A stretch of DNA of 64,000 nt from DASVCS01 sp036381495 (GCA_036381495.1 DASVCS010000032.1:25034-89033); one strand, 5' to 3'; shown: positions 37,345 to 46,808, numbered from the stretch's first letter. Notes: generated from the sequence alone by a model not told the origin. Made by a program: numbers and translations.

Positions 37345-37563
37345 ACGCTCGGATGCTGCCGGTCGCGGTCGAAAAAGGCGGGAATATGGGGCGCCCGCGT
37401 CGATCGTTCAACCCGCCTCGCGGATGTCGCGCGCGTGCCGACGCCTCGATCGCCCCGTTGTCGACTGCACGGGAGTGCCCGTTCGATGTCGTCGGCCGCG
37501 GCGCGCGCCGGGTGTGCATCTTGCGATGCCCTCCAGCGGAGTCCGCAACCCGCCGGAGGACGC

Positions 37564-37995
37564 ATGGGACGGCACCAGGACCGCAGCGCGGCGAACGCCG
37601 CCGGACCGGACCGGCCGGAGGAGGCCGGTGAGGACCGCTTCGAGCACGTCGCGATCGGCTACGTGGACCGCCGGGATCTCGATGACTTCATCGACGGCGA
37701 GCAGGGCGACGTGACGATCCACGGCCCCATCCATACGGGTCGGCGCATCGAGGACGTCGCGACGCTCGGTACCGGCGCGACGGAGGGCACGCCGTGCCTG
37801 GTGGTCCCGCTCATCCGCGAACGGATCGGCGACATCCACCGCGAGGTCTCGGCCGTCCTCGATCGCTACGAGGGTCGGCCGCGCAAGGCGCCGCGCGGCC
37901 GCCGGCCCCGAACGCTCCGCGAGACCGGCGGCACCGCGCGCGGCACGACCTCCGGCGCGATCCGCACCGGTTCCAGGGACACCGGCGAGGGATGA
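37564..37995 (+). CDS. Small orphan protein of unknown function
   Basis: 143 residues, not recognised. The ATG is preceded by GGAGG with 4-nt spacing, which argues for a real gene. The first 25 residues are polar and probably disordered. A compact acidic core (about 26-105) contains EHVAIGYVDRRDLDDFIDGEQGD, PIHTGRRIEDVATLG and TPCLVVPLIRERIGDIHREVSAVLDRYEG, which looks globular with a C-terminal helix. A basic Arg/Gly/Thr-rich tail follows. No signal peptide or TM segment. It stands alone on the plus strand between two minus-strand genes. Coding potential is supported by the ribosome site and the non-repetitive core only. Confidence 0.6.
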   Translation: MGRHQDRSAANAAGPDRPEEAGEDRFEHVAIGYVDRRDLDDFIDGEQGDVTIHGPIHTGRRIEDVATLGTGATEGTPCLVVPLIRERIGDIHREVSAVLDRYEGRPRKAPRGRRPRTLRETGGTARGTTSGAIRTGSRDTGEG

Positions 37996-38118
37996 CGGCG
38001 CGCTGCCCGCGCCCACGGCTCCGCGCGAGACGCTCGTTCGCCCGGACGCTCCGCGACGGCGCGGGGGGCGCCGAACGCGTGCATCGGGCCGCTCCGCCCG
38101 TGCCGTGCGCGCGCCGGC

Positions 38119-39261
38119 CTACCCCAGAACCTGCCTGAAGACCCGAAGGAAGTTGCCGCCCAGGATCTTCCGCACCTCGTCGTCGTCGAAGCCCCGGGCC
38201 AGGAGAAGCTCGGTCAGGCGCGGGAGTGCCGCGGCGTCCGGGAGACCGTCGGGGACGGCGGGAATGCCGTCGAAATCGCTCCCCAGCCCCACGTGATCCG
38301 TTCCCGCCGTCGCGGCGATGTGCTGGATGTGGTCGGCCACCGCCGTGATCGGGACGGGCGGGAGTTCCGCGCAACGGGCGGCCAGCCACGCGGCTGCCTC
38401 GCGGCGGGCACGGTCGGGGTCGCCGTGTGCGGCCCGGGCGCGCGCCTCACGCGCGTGCCTCTCCGCGTCGATGCGCGCGTAGGCCGCGCCATACCTCGCA
38501 TCCAGGAAGGTGGGGAAGAAGTTCACGCCCACGACGCCGCCGGCGCGAGCGAGCGCACGGAGCTGGTCATCCGTCAGGTTGCGCGGGTGGTCCGCCAGCG
38601 CGCGGGCGCACGAGTGGCTCGCGATGACCGGCGCCGCACTCACCTCCAGTGCGTCGTAGAAGGTGGACTCGGCCACGTGCGAGACGTCGACGAGCATGCG
38701 CAGCCGGTTCATCTCGCGGACCACATCGCGGCCGAAGGTGGTGAGCCCGCCGTGGCGCGGCGGCGGACCGGCGGCATCCGCCCAGTCGTTGTGGTTGTTC
38801 CACGTCAGCGTCAGGTACCGCACGCCCCGGGCGTACAGCCGGCGCAGGTTGTCGATCGAGTTCTCGATCGCGTGTCCGCCCTCGACGCCGATCATGATGG
38901 CGACATCGCCTGCCGCACGGGCACCGGCGATCCCGTCCGCGTCGACGACCACGCGGGCGCCCGCCGTCCGGCCGATCACCCGGTGGATCGCGTCCACCAG
39001 TTCCAACGCGTGGGCGAACGATGCGCCCGGCAACTCCGCCTTCTCGGCGGGCACCCACGCAATCAGGAACTGGACGCCGACGCCCCCCTCCCGCAGACGC
39101 GGCAGATCGATGTGGCCGTTCTCGTGCCGCGCGCCGAAGTCGTAGCCGGGCTCCAGGAAGAACTCGGTGGGTGTGTCCGCGTGCGTGTCCACGATGACCG
39201 CATCGCGGTGCACCCGCGCGGCCGCGGCCGCCATCGGTCCGGCCCGCTCCTCCGCGCTCAT
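38119..39261 (-). CDS. Peptidase M19 (membrane dipeptidase family)
   Basis: 380 residues. Zinc dipeptidase of the renal-dipeptidase family that hydrolyses dipeptides, including those with a C-terminal D-residue. HxD site in VDTHADTPTEF (H27, D29), bridging Glu in MIGVEGGHAIEN, His ligands in LVDVSHVAES and ASHSCARAL, and the terminal GLGSDFDGIPAVPDGL and ILGGNFLRVF motifs. No signal peptide is visible, so it is probably cytosolic. The ATG at 39261 overlaps the upstream glycosylase stop as ATGA. Confidence 0.92.
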   Translation of the reverse strand: MSAEERAGPMAAAAARVHRDAVIVDTHADTPTEFFLEPGYDFGARHENGHIDLPRLREGGVGVQFLIAWVPAEKAELPGASFAHALELVDAIHRVIGRTAGARVVVDADGIAGARAAGDVAIMIGVEGGHAIENSIDNLRRLYARGVRYLTLTWNNHNDWADAAGPPPRHGGLTTFGRDVVREMNRLRMLVDVSHVAESTFYDALEVSAAPVIASHSCARALADHPRNLTDDQLRALARAGGVVGVNFFPTFLDARYGAAYARIDAERHAREARARAAHGDPDRARREAAAWLAARCAELPPVPITAVADHIQHIAATAGTDHVGLGSDFDGIPAVPDGLPDAAALPRLTELLLARGFDDDEVRKILGGNFLRVFRQVLG

Positions 39262-39863
39262 CGCGAGACCCAGGGGTTGCCGCGCAGATGGAACCGCAAC
39301 GGCCAGTCCGCGGCGTGACGGATGCCGATCCGGGGGCCCGCCTCGATCATCGCCGGGTCCACCCCCGGACCCGCGCGGATCCACAGCGGCGGCCCCTCGA
39401 GCCGCACGCCGTTCTGCGCGCCGGAAATGCCGAGCGCCTGCGCCAGCCGCCCCGGCCCGCGGGCCAGCTCACGGTCCGCACAACGCCCACCGCGGCGCTC
39501 CCGCATGACCGCCAGTCCCTCGATCGGCTCGAGCGCGCGGATCAACACCGCCGCCGGGTAGCCCTCCGGTCCGGTCACCACGTTCACGCACCAGTGGATG
39601 CCGTAGCTGCGATACACGTACGCCGTCCCACCCGGCCCGAACATGGCCGCGTTCCTCGCAGTCCGGCCCACCCGCGCGGCCGCGTGCGACGCCGGGTCGT
39701 GCGGACCGACGTACGCCTCGGTCTCGACGATCCGGCCCGCCGTCGTACGCCCATCGAGCGTCGACACCAGAACGGCGCCGAGGAGGTCGCGGGCGACCTC
39801 CTCGGCGGGACGACAGTAGAACGACCGCGGCGGAGCCGCGCCCTCCGGCACGCATACCGTCAC
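39258..39863 (-). CDS. mpg: DNA-3-methyladenine glycosylase (AAG/MPG family)
   Basis: Base-excision repair enzyme that removes alkylated purines. 201 residues. VARDLLGAVLVSTLDGRTTAGRIVETEAYVGPHDPASHA (quoted region about 23-61) contains the conserved Glu-Ala-Tyr active site, then GGTAYVYRSYGIHWCVNVV and LARGPGRLAQALGI, all typical of the family. The GTG at 39863 overlaps the stop of the NYN gene as GTGA, so it is translationally coupled to that gene and to the dipeptidase downstream. Confidence 0.94.
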   Translation of the reverse strand: MTVCVPEGAAPPRSFYCRPAEEVARDLLGAVLVSTLDGRTTAGRIVETEAYVGPHDPASHAAARVGRTARNAAMFGPGGTAYVYRSYGIHWCVNVVTGPEGYPAAVLIRALEPIEGLAVMRERRGGRCADRELARGPGRLAQALGISGAQNGVRLEGPPLWIRAGPGVDPAMIEAGPRIGIRHAADWPLRFHLRGNPWVSR

Positions 39864-42160
39864 TCGGAGCCGCCCGCCGCCACCTGACTCTTCTTCTTGC
39901 GGCCACCGCGCCGGCCGCGCCGGCTCCGCGACCGCTGCGGCGCCTCATCCCCGTCCGGCGTGGCATCCGCCCCGGCCGCGTTCGATGCCGGCGTCGATTC
40001 CTCCGGCCCCCGGGCCTGCGCCGCCGGCGCCGCCGTCGCATCGGCCATCGATGCCGGCGACTCCGCCTCCGGCTTCCGGCGCGAACGGCTCGAGTTCGCT
40101 CCGCGCGCCGGCTGCTTCGCCTCCGCCGGCTGTTCGGCCGATGAGCCGGAGACCGACGTGCGCTGCGCATAGTCCGACCGCCACGCGGCGAGCACCGTGC
40201 CGGCGCGACGCTCACCGAGAACGGCCCGCACACGCGCCTCGTCCGTCTGGAGCGCATCGAACACGCCGGCCGCGCCGAACGTCTCGATCAGTACGTCCGC
40301 GGTCTTCCTCCCCACACCCTTGTACCGGTTCGCGAGATACGACCTCACGGCGTCCGCGTCGGTCGGCAGACCGAGCTGCGCCGCCACCGACGACGACGCC
40401 GGCTCGGCCCGGCCGGAGCGCGCGCGTCCGCCGCGCTCCCGCTCCGCCGACGCGGCACTGCGCCCGTTCGAACCCTCTGCGGCCGGCTCGATCGCCGGCG
40501 CGCCGCCGGCCGTGCTCGCCGCCCGGCTCCAGCCCATCCCCGCCGGCACCGCCTGTCCGGGGAGGACCGGTGGCGGCCCCACACCTGCCGCACGACCGCG
40601 GGTCCCACGTCGGAACCCGATGCCCCGCGGCACCGACCTCGCCGCAGCCGGCGTCGCAGCGATCGTCACTTCCGCCGGCCGCGCCGCCGCATCCCGCGCC
40701 GCGCCCGCACGCTCCACCTCGTCGGCCGGATGCACGGCCTCCGCCCGCGGCGACTCCGCGGCCGGCTCCGCCTTCGGCCCCTCCGTCCGCGGTCCCTCCG
40801 GCCGCGCGGGTTCCGCCCGTGATGCCGCGGTCACCGCCGGACGCGGCTCCGCAGCCGGCGCCGCCTCGGATGCGGTCCGACGCCCGCGGCTCGAGCCTCC
40901 CCTCGATGAACGGGACGACGGCTGCTCCACCCCCTTCGGCGGCTGCGACGCACCGGCGAGCGTGACTTCGTACACGCCATCGCCCGCCTTGCGGAGATCG
41001 ATGACTTCCGCATCGTGCGCCTGGCGGAGGAAGCGGCTGAAACGGCTGAAGCCCACGCTGGATTCGTCCCAGCCCGGCTCGAGCGCCAGCATCTGGCGCT
41101 TCACGTCCGAGTCGCGCGCCACGGCGGATCCGTCCGCGAGCACCTGCTCGACGGCCCGGCGCAGCAATGCATACGCGGCGCGCAACGGGTCGCTCCCGGC
41201 GCGTCCGGTATCGACGGGTTCGGCTTCCGCCGGAGCCGCGGCGTCGACCGGCTCGACGCCGACTTCCACCGGCTCTTCCCGTTCGGCCGCCGAACGGCCG
41301 CGACCGCCCCGCGAACGACGCGCCTGGTCCCGCGAGCGCCGTGGCTCCGACTCCGCCGCGTCGGACGCACTGCCGGCCGCACTCCGGCCGTTCGCCGGCT
41401 GGACCTCCCACTGGCCGTTGTCGAGCTTCTTCAGGTGCAGGCACCCCCGGCTCGAGGCGTCCGAGAGGAACTTGCTGAACTTGCTGTAGCCGATCTCCTT
41501 CTCATTGAAATTCGGATCCAGCTCGACCATCACCTGCTTGAGCCGGTCCGAGCGCATGACATCCTTGCGCTCCGCCATCCGGCGGACGGCCTCCTCGACC
41601 AGGACCCAGGGGTCGCCGATCCCGCGGCCATCCTCCTCGCTCTTCCGCGTCAGCCCCGAGAGCGCCGAGTACGAGTAGTACTCGTCGCAGTTCTGGACCA
41701 ACAAGTCCGAGGCGGACTCGCGGATCCCCACGCCGATCACGTACTTGCCGTATTCCTTCAGCTTCAGCACCAGACTGCTGAAGTCCGAATCCCCGGAGAG
41801 CAGAATGAACGTCCCGATCTCCGGCCGCGTGAAGACCAACTCCAGCGCATCGATCGCGAGCCGGATGTCCGTCGCGTTCTTCTTCGAGCTGCCGTACGCC
41901 GGCGCGAAGATCAGGTCGACCGACGACTCCGCGAGCTGGACGATGTATTGAGGGTAGCGGCGCCAGTCCGCGTAGGCACGCTGAACGGCGACTTTGCCCT
42001 TGATGATGTCGCTGTCGAGGAGGTTCTTGAGTTCCTTGGAAAGGTCGTCGCGGATCCCCAACGTCACGTTGTCGAAGTCGATGAGGAGCGCCGCGTTCGG
42101 TGCGTGCTGATCCGATGTGAATCGCCCCTGGTGGGGAGCACGCGCAAATTGTGCAGCCAT
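39860..42160 (-). CDS. NYN-domain RNase-like protein with two OST-HTH/LOTUS domains and a C-terminal helix-hairpin-helix
   Basis: 766 residues. The NYN (PIN-like nuclease) domain spans about 20-165 with acidic residues in LLIDFDN (28, 30), ATDIRLAID (98) and LSGDSDFSSL (124, 126), the metal site expected for this fold. Two similar LOTUS/OST-HTH domains follow (about 185-258 and 322-395); both contain the SKFSKFL / SRFSRFL helix motif. A long Ala/Pro/Arg/Glu disordered stretch leads to a putative HhH module (YKGVGRKTADVLIETFG, about 628-644), and the protein ends in basic RSRSRRGRRGGRKKK. Predicted to act on RNA; substrate unknown. The ATG at 42160 follows GAGG. Confidence 0.85.
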   Translation of the reverse strand: MAAQFARAPHQGRFTSDQHAPNAALLIDFDNVTLGIRDDLSKELKNLLDSDIIKGKVAVQRAYADWRRYPQYIVQLAESSVDLIFAPAYGSSKKNATDIRLAIDALELVFTRPEIGTFILLSGDSDFSSLVLKLKEYGKYVIGVGIRESASDLLVQNCDEYYSYSALSGLTRKSEEDGRGIGDPWVLVEEAVRRMAERKDVMRSDRLKQVMVELDPNFNEKEIGYSKFSKFLSDASSRGCLHLKKLDNGQWEVQPANGRSAAGSASDAAESEPRRSRDQARRSRGGRGRSAAEREEPVEVGVEPVDAAAPAEAEPVDTGRAGSDPLRAAYALLRRAVEQVLADGSAVARDSDVKRQMLALEPGWDESSVGFSRFSRFLRQAHDAEVIDLRKAGDGVYEVTLAGASQPPKGVEQPSSRSSRGGSSRGRRTASEAAPAAEPRPAVTAASRAEPARPEGPRTEGPKAEPAAESPRAEAVHPADEVERAGAARDAAARPAEVTIAATPAAARSVPRGIGFRRGTRGRAAGVGPPPVLPGQAVPAGMGWSRAASTAGGAPAIEPAAEGSNGRSAASAERERGGRARSGRAEPASSSVAAQLGLPTDADAVRSYLANRYKGVGRKTADVLIETFGAAGVFDALQTDEARVRAVLGERRAGTVLAAWRSDYAQRTSVSGSSAEQPAEAKQPARGANSSRSRRKPEAESPASMADATAAPAAQARGPEESTPASNAAGADATPDGDEAPQRSRSRRGRRGGRKKKSQVAAGGSE

Positions 42161-42453
42161 GTGCCTCGCTTTGTGTTTGTGGTTCTGCTGTCCGCGAGGC
42201 CCCTTCCTCTCCATGCGGCGGCGAGTCCCCACCCCGAGCCCCGATCCCCACGCCGATCATCACGTGGAAACCGGGGGCGGCGTGGCCCGCGGCCGCGGGA
42301 CGAGTGAAGGAGTCCCGCTCTCGTCGATTGTCAATCTCCGGCGGCACAGCCGCCGTTTTCACTCCCGGCCGGTTCGCCCGGCGCACCGGACCGGCGTGCG
42401 GCGCCGCCCCATCCGGCGGCGCCGCCCTGCCCGGCGGGCCCGACGCCCGGCCG

Positions 42454-44052
42454 TTACGGCCGGCGACTCGACTCTTCCGCGCTGATCATGCGCGCGAGTT
42501 CGACCCGCCGGACCTTCCCGCTCCCCGTGAGCGGGAACGAGTCGAGGAAGCGGACCAGGTCCGGAACCTTGTAGTCCGCGAGCGCCCCCCGACACCACTC
42601 CATGATCTCGTCGCCCGTGACGATCGCGCCCTCCACCGGGACGACGCACGCGCAGACCAACTCACCGAGCACTTCGTGCGGCACCCCGACCACCGCGGCA
42701 TCCAGCACCGCGGGATGGGCCTGCAACCGGTCCTCGACCTCACGCGGGTAGACGTTGAACCCGCCCCGGATGATCAACTCCTTCCGCCGGCCGACGATGT
42801 GGACGTAACCCTCCTCGTCGACCAACCCGAGATCCCCGGTCAGGAAGAAGCCATCCTCCGCGAACGCCTGCGACGTCTCGCCCGGCTGGCGGTAGTACCC
42901 CTTCATCACGCCGGGGCCCCGCACCGCCAGCTCACCCAGACTCTCGATCGGCAACACGGTCCCGTCCAGGTCGAGCGCACGCACTTCGGTCCCCGGCAAC
43001 GGCCGGCCGACCGTGAACACCTGCTTCTCGACCGGATCGTCCGGTCGCGTCACCGAGACCGTCGACGCCGTCTCCACCAGCGAGTACGCCACCTGGAGGT
43101 TCGGGCAGAACTCCGCCCGAATGGTCCGCACCATCTCATCGCCAATCGGCGCGCCCGCCACGATCCCCGCCCGCAACGACGAGAGGTCCCGCGGCTCGTG
43201 CCGCCACTCCCGCAACTCCGCGATGAAGACCGTCGGCACGCCGTAGTGCACCGTCACACGGTGCCGCTCGATCAGCGCAAGCGCCTCATCCGGCAGGAAC
43301 TGCTCCTGGAGGATGAGCGACGCACCCGAGAGCAGCGTCCCGAGCACGCCCGGACCCAGGCCGAAGACGTCGAACAGCGTCGTCACCCCGAACACCACGT
43401 CGTCCTGCGTCAGGCCAATGGCGTCGACGGTGTGCGCCGCGGTGGTCAGCAGGTTCCGGTGCGTGAGCGCCACGCCCTTCGGCTTCCCCATCGTCCCCGA
43501 GGTGTAGAGGATGGCGAACACCTCGTCTTCGGGGGATACCCCGATCGGCGGCAACGCACGCCCCTCGCCGCTCGAGACAAGATCCTCGTACTGGTAGATC
43601 CGGTCGTCGTACCAGAGGTCCTCCTCGCCCACCGTGACCAGGTATTGCAGGTCGGGCAGCGAGGTCAGGAACCCCTCGAACAGCTCCAGATAGTCTACGC
43701 CGGCGAACGACTCCACCGTGACCACCACTGCGGCTTCGGAATGCCGCAGCATGTACTGGAGCTCCGCTACCGTGTAATGGGGGTTCAACGGCACGATCAC
43801 CGCGCCCAGCTTCGCCGCCGCGAACATGGACACGATGAACTCCGGCCAGTTGGGCAGGTCCAGGGCAATCCGGTCGCCCGCCTCGATGCCCAGTCCGCTC
43901 AAAGCGGCGGCGAGCGCCGTGGCCCGCGCTTCGACCTGTCCATACGTCAGTCGACGATCGCCGAAGACCAGGAACACGCGCTCGGGATGCTCCGCCGCGC
44001 GTTGTTCCAGGACCTGGGCGACCGACATGTTCGCCCGCTCGGCGAGCGTCAT
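42454..44052 (-). CDS. AMP-forming acyl-CoA synthetase
   Basis: ANL-superfamily adenylating enzyme of 532 residues, activating a carboxylic acid (probably a fatty acid) to its CoA thioester. P-loop ILYTSGTMGKPKGVALTHRN (about 185-204), AYSLVETAS, LTGDLGLVDEEGYVHIVGRRKELIIRGGFNVYPREVE (quoted region about 408-444) and the C-terminal SGKVRRVEL with the catalytic Lys. The ATG at 44052 was chosen over a GTG one codon earlier. A good promoter-like sequence lies 72 bp upstream. Chain-length specificity is not readable. The 293 bp downstream of it, up to the NYN gene, hold no recognisable feature. Confidence 0.93.
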   Translation of the reverse strand: MTLAERANMSVAQVLEQRAAEHPERVFLVFGDRRLTYGQVEARATALAAALSGLGIEAGDRIALDLPNWPEFIVSMFAAAKLGAVIVPLNPHYTVAELQYMLRHSEAAVVVTVESFAGVDYLELFEGFLTSLPDLQYLVTVGEEDLWYDDRIYQYEDLVSSGEGRALPPIGVSPEDEVFAILYTSGTMGKPKGVALTHRNLLTTAAHTVDAIGLTQDDVVFGVTTLFDVFGLGPGVLGTLLSGASLILQEQFLPDEALALIERHRVTVHYGVPTVFIAELREWRHEPRDLSSLRAGIVAGAPIGDEMVRTIRAEFCPNLQVAYSLVETASTVSVTRPDDPVEKQVFTVGRPLPGTEVRALDLDGTVLPIESLGELAVRGPGVMKGYYRQPGETSQAFAEDGFFLTGDLGLVDEEGYVHIVGRRKELIIRGGFNVYPREVEDRLQAHPAVLDAAVVGVPHEVLGELVCACVVPVEGAIVTGDEIMEWCRGALADYKVPDLVRFLDSFPLTGSGKVRRVELARMISAEESSRRP

Positions 44053-44123
44053 CACGCCTCCGTCGCAATGCCTGCGAGCCGTGCCGGTCCCGCCCGGCCG
44101 GCCGTGCCGCTCCGCAGATACGG

Positions 44124-44152
44124 AACATAGCGGAGCGATGCACGGGCGTCAA
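44124..44152 (-). promoter_or_regulatory. Sigma-70-type promoter for the acyl-CoA synthetase gene
   Basis: Minus strand TTGACG (44147-44152), exactly 17 nt, TATGTT (44124-44129). It lies about 72 bp upstream of the start codon, in the 112-bp gap after aroB. Confidence 0.62.
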
Positions 44153-44164
44153 ACCTCGACACGA

Positions 44165-45307
44165 TCAACACATACCCCCGAACGACCGGTCCGTTCGGCG
44201 CTGGAGCGCCGAAAGCACGCCCTCGAGCCGTCCCGGCTCGAGCCGAAACGCCCACTCGCCGGCCTCGGTCCGGGCGACCTCGCCGATGCGCGCGAGGAGC
44301 GTGTAGCGGGCGTGCCCACGCCTGGCCTTCTTGTCGCTGCGCGCCGCCTCGAGCACCGCGCGCGGCGCGGTGCCGTCGGGCAACTCGACGGGCAGATCGA
44401 AGCGTTGCAGCACCCCGCGGAGACTGGCCGCCGCGCCGGGCGCCGTCACGCCCACCGATTCCCCCGCGGCGGCCTCGGCGACCATGCCGATGGCCACGGC
44501 GGCGCCGTGCGAGATCCCGAAGTCGGTGACCGACTCGATCGCGTGGCCGATCGTGTGCCCGAAGTTGAGCGCCTGCCGCGGCCCGGCCTCGCGGAGGTCG
44601 CGTGCGACGAAACCGGCCTTGATCCGGACCGACCGGCGGATCAGCCGGGCCAGCGGGCGCGGTTCGCGGCGCAACAGCGCGGCCGCCGCCCCCTCGATCC
44701 ACCGGAGGTAGCGCGCATCCGCGATCGCGCCGTGCTTCACCGCTTCGGCCATGCCATTGCGGAACTCCGCTTCGGGCAACGTTTGGAGAACCGCGGGGTC
44801 GGCGATCACGATGCGCGGCGGATGGAACGCGCCGACCAGGTTCTTCCCCGCGGGCGTGTCCACGCCGGTCTTGCCCCCCACGGAGGCATCCACCATGGCG
44901 AGCAGCGATGTCGGCACCTGCACGACCGGGATGCCGCGCATGTACGTCGCCGCGATGAAGCCGGCCAGATCGCCGGTGACCCCGCCGCCCAGCGCGATCA
45001 CGGCGCCGTCGCGCGCCAGCCCCTCGCCGAGGAGCGCATCCGTGAGACGCGCCCAGACTTCGCGCGTCTTCCGCGCCTCGCCCGCCCGGAAAGTGTGCAG
45101 ACTCGCACGAATCCCCGCCGCCGCCAGGCCGTCCAACACCCCCGCGCCGTACAACGCCGCCACCGCGTCATCGGCCACGACGGCGTAGCGAAACGCCGGC
45201 GCGGCCTCCTTCACGAGCGCAGGGAGGCGCCCCAGAACGCCGGGCTCGACGATCACGTCGTAGTCCGCCGGAGGCGGCGGCGCCACGGGGATCCGGATGC
45301 GTGTCAC
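44165..45307 (-). CDS. aroB: 3-dehydroquinate synthase AroB
   Basis: Second enzyme of the shikimate pathway, converting DAHP to 3-dehydroquinate with NAD and a divalent metal. 380 residues. GGGVTGDLAGFIAATYMRGIPVVQVPTSLLAMVDASVGGKTGVD (region about 99-142), NLVGAFHPP, EAEFRNGMAEAVKHG and LNFGHTIGHAIE (metal-binding His) are conserved. The GTG at 45307 begins 10 bp after the DUF2905 gene, so the two are probably co-transcribed with the YbdK-like gene. Confidence 0.96.
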   Translation of the reverse strand: MTRIRIPVAPPPPADYDVIVEPGVLGRLPALVKEAAPAFRYAVVADDAVAALYGAGVLDGLAAAGIRASLHTFRAGEARKTREVWARLTDALLGEGLARDGAVIALGGGVTGDLAGFIAATYMRGIPVVQVPTSLLAMVDASVGGKTGVDTPAGKNLVGAFHPPRIVIADPAVLQTLPEAEFRNGMAEAVKHGAIADARYLRWIEGAAAALLRREPRPLARLIRRSVRIKAGFVARDLREAGPRQALNFGHTIGHAIESVTDFGISHGAAVAIGMVAEAAAGESVGVTAPGAAASLRGVLQRFDLPVELPDGTAPRAVLEAARSDKKARRGHARYTLLARIGEVARTEAGEWAFRLEPGRLEGVLSALQRRTDRSFGGMC

Positions 45308-45317
45308 GGGCGGCCGT

Positions 45318-45536
45318 TCACCGGCGCAGGAGCAGGTTGAGCAGCAACGTGAGCAGCACGCTGAGCAGGATCATCACGCCGAGCGGTACGTAGATCGTGA
45401 CGTTGTCGCGGCGCCAGACGATGTCGCCCGGCAGCCGCCCCACGCCGAAACGGTCCAGCGCGAGCAGCACGAGACCCGCCACCGCGAGCAACACCGCGAG
45501 AACCAGGAAGAGCCGTCCCACGCCGCCCGTCGTCAT
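45318..45536 (-). CDS. DUF2905-family small membrane protein
   Basis: 72 residues with two TM helices (about 8-27 and 48-70) joined by the family-typical DRFGVGRLPGDIVWRRDNVTIYVPLG. Function unknown; the family is widespread and conserved at about this length. The ATG at 45536 overlaps the stop of the YbdK-like gene as ATGA. Confidence 0.88.
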   Translation of the reverse strand: MTTGGVGRLFLVLAVLLAVAGLVLLALDRFGVGRLPGDIVWRRDNVTIYVPLGVMILLSVLLTLLLNLLLRR

Positions 45537-46678
45537 GCGCACCGCTCCCGCTGCACCCGCCGGCGATCGGCACCCGTCCCCAGCAGCGTTTCCGCGGTCA
45601 GCCAGTGCACCAGCGGCTCGAGTCCGACGCACTGGCGCGCGACGCGTCGCATCCGATCCGCGCCGTTGCCGCGTTCGAGCAGCGCCTCGATCCCTTCCGG
45701 CATCGCACCATCTTCGAGGGCCTCCGCAATGCGCCCCACCTGGTCGATCAGCCGGCGGACGGCCGACCGCATCGGGATCCGGCCGCCCGGCGCATCCGGG
45801 TCGACGAGCCACGCATCCAGGCCGTAGCGCGCGGCGCGCCACTCGTTCCCGGCCAGGAGCAGTTGCGCCGCGCTCTCCGAGAAATCGGCCGTGCGCGGCT
45901 CCTCGAGCACGCCCTCGTCGGCCGCCACGATCAGTGCGCGCGCGAGCGCGGCAATGGCGACGGCGTCATCCAGACGCGGGCAGACGTCGGTCACGCGGAA
46001 CTCGAGCGTCGGGTAGACCGCGTGCGGGCGCACGCCCCAGTAGAGGTTGCGTTCATCGCCGATGGTCTCGGTGCGCAGCAGCAGCTCGACGAGGCGACGG
46101 TACTCCCGGTCGGATGCGAGCCGCGGCGGCACGCCCGAGTTCGGCCAGCGCCGCCAGAGGATCATTCGATACGACGCGTACTGGCTGTCCTCGCCCTCGT
46201 AGAACGGAGAGCTGCTCGCCAGCGCCAGCAGGCACGGCGTGTAGTGGCGGACCACGTTCAGCAGGTGGATCCGGTCCCGGCTCGGCGGGATCGCGACGTG
46301 TACGTGCATCCCGAAGTTGTGCTCGTCCCGGGCGATCCGACCGTAGTTCTCGGCGATCTTGCGGTAGCGCTCGCCACGGGTCGACCGCTGGCCCTCCCAC
46401 CGGCTGAAGGGGTGCGTCCCCGCTGCCGCGATCTCCAGACCCTCGGCCGCCGCCGTCGTCGCCACCTGGAAGCGCAGCCGGCGCAGTTCCCGATCGAGTT
46501 CCGCCGCGGTGCGGCAGATGCGGGTCCCGATCTCGAGCGTCGTCTCCTGCAACTCGGGTCGGATCTCCGCGCTCCAATCGCTCGTCAGCACGTCCCGGGC
46601 GCGGCTCCGGAGAGCGCCCGTCTCGGCGTCCACCAACTGGTACTCTTCTTCGACGCCGAGCGTGAAATCGCCTGTCAT
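45533..46678 (-). CDS. YbdK-type carboxylate-amine ligase (glutamate-cysteine ligase family 2)
   Basis: 381 residues. FTLGVEEEYQLVDAETGAL at the N-terminus, then ETTLEIGTRICRT, AAGTHPFSRW, FGMHVHVAIPPSRD and LEFRVTDVCPRLDD are typical of the GCS2 family. Members form an ATP-dependent amide bond between a carboxylate and an amine; E. coli YbdK has weak glutamate-cysteine ligase activity, and other members work in natural-product pathways. The true substrate is not readable. The gene is divergent from the ATP-grasp/aminomutase operon, with 271 bp between them, so a common regulation or pathway is possible. Confidence 0.88.
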   Translation of the reverse strand: MTGDFTLGVEEEYQLVDAETGALRSRARDVLTSDWSAEIRPELQETTLEIGTRICRTAAELDRELRRLRFQVATTAAAEGLEIAAAGTHPFSRWEGQRSTRGERYRKIAENYGRIARDEHNFGMHVHVAIPPSRDRIHLLNVVRHYTPCLLALASSSPFYEGEDSQYASYRMILWRRWPNSGVPPRLASDREYRRLVELLLRTETIGDERNLYWGVRPHAVYPTLEFRVTDVCPRLDDAVAIAALARALIVAADEGVLEEPRTADFSESAAQLLLAGNEWRAARYGLDAWLVDPDAPGGRIPMRSAVRRLIDQVGRIAEALEDGAMPEGIEALLERGNGADRMRRVARQCVGLEPLVHWLTAETLLGTGADRRRVQRERCA

Positions 46679-46779
46679 TCTACACGCCCGCGGAACTGAG
46701 CGTCTCCTTCCGGCCGCGAAGTTAGCCGCCCCCTCGCATCGGAGCAAGGAAGGGGCCGCGGGTGGCCGGCCCGGGGCAC

Positions 46780-46808
46780 TTCCCTTCCGGTGGGCGGTGC
46801 GTTATGAT
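46780..46808 (+). promoter_or_regulatory. Promoter candidate for the ATP-grasp operon
   Basis: TTCCCT, 17-nt spacer, TATGAT (46803-46808; 5/6 to the -10 consensus). The -35 is weak. It lies about 140 bp upstream of the first ATP-grasp gene. Confidence 0.4.

Noticed and set aside
36100..37995. Long plus-strand open frame opposite uvrD
   Set aside because: It is antisense to a complete helicase gene, and its translation is Arg/His/Pro-rich as expected for high-GC shadow frames. Only its final part (from 37564) is kept as a separate gene.
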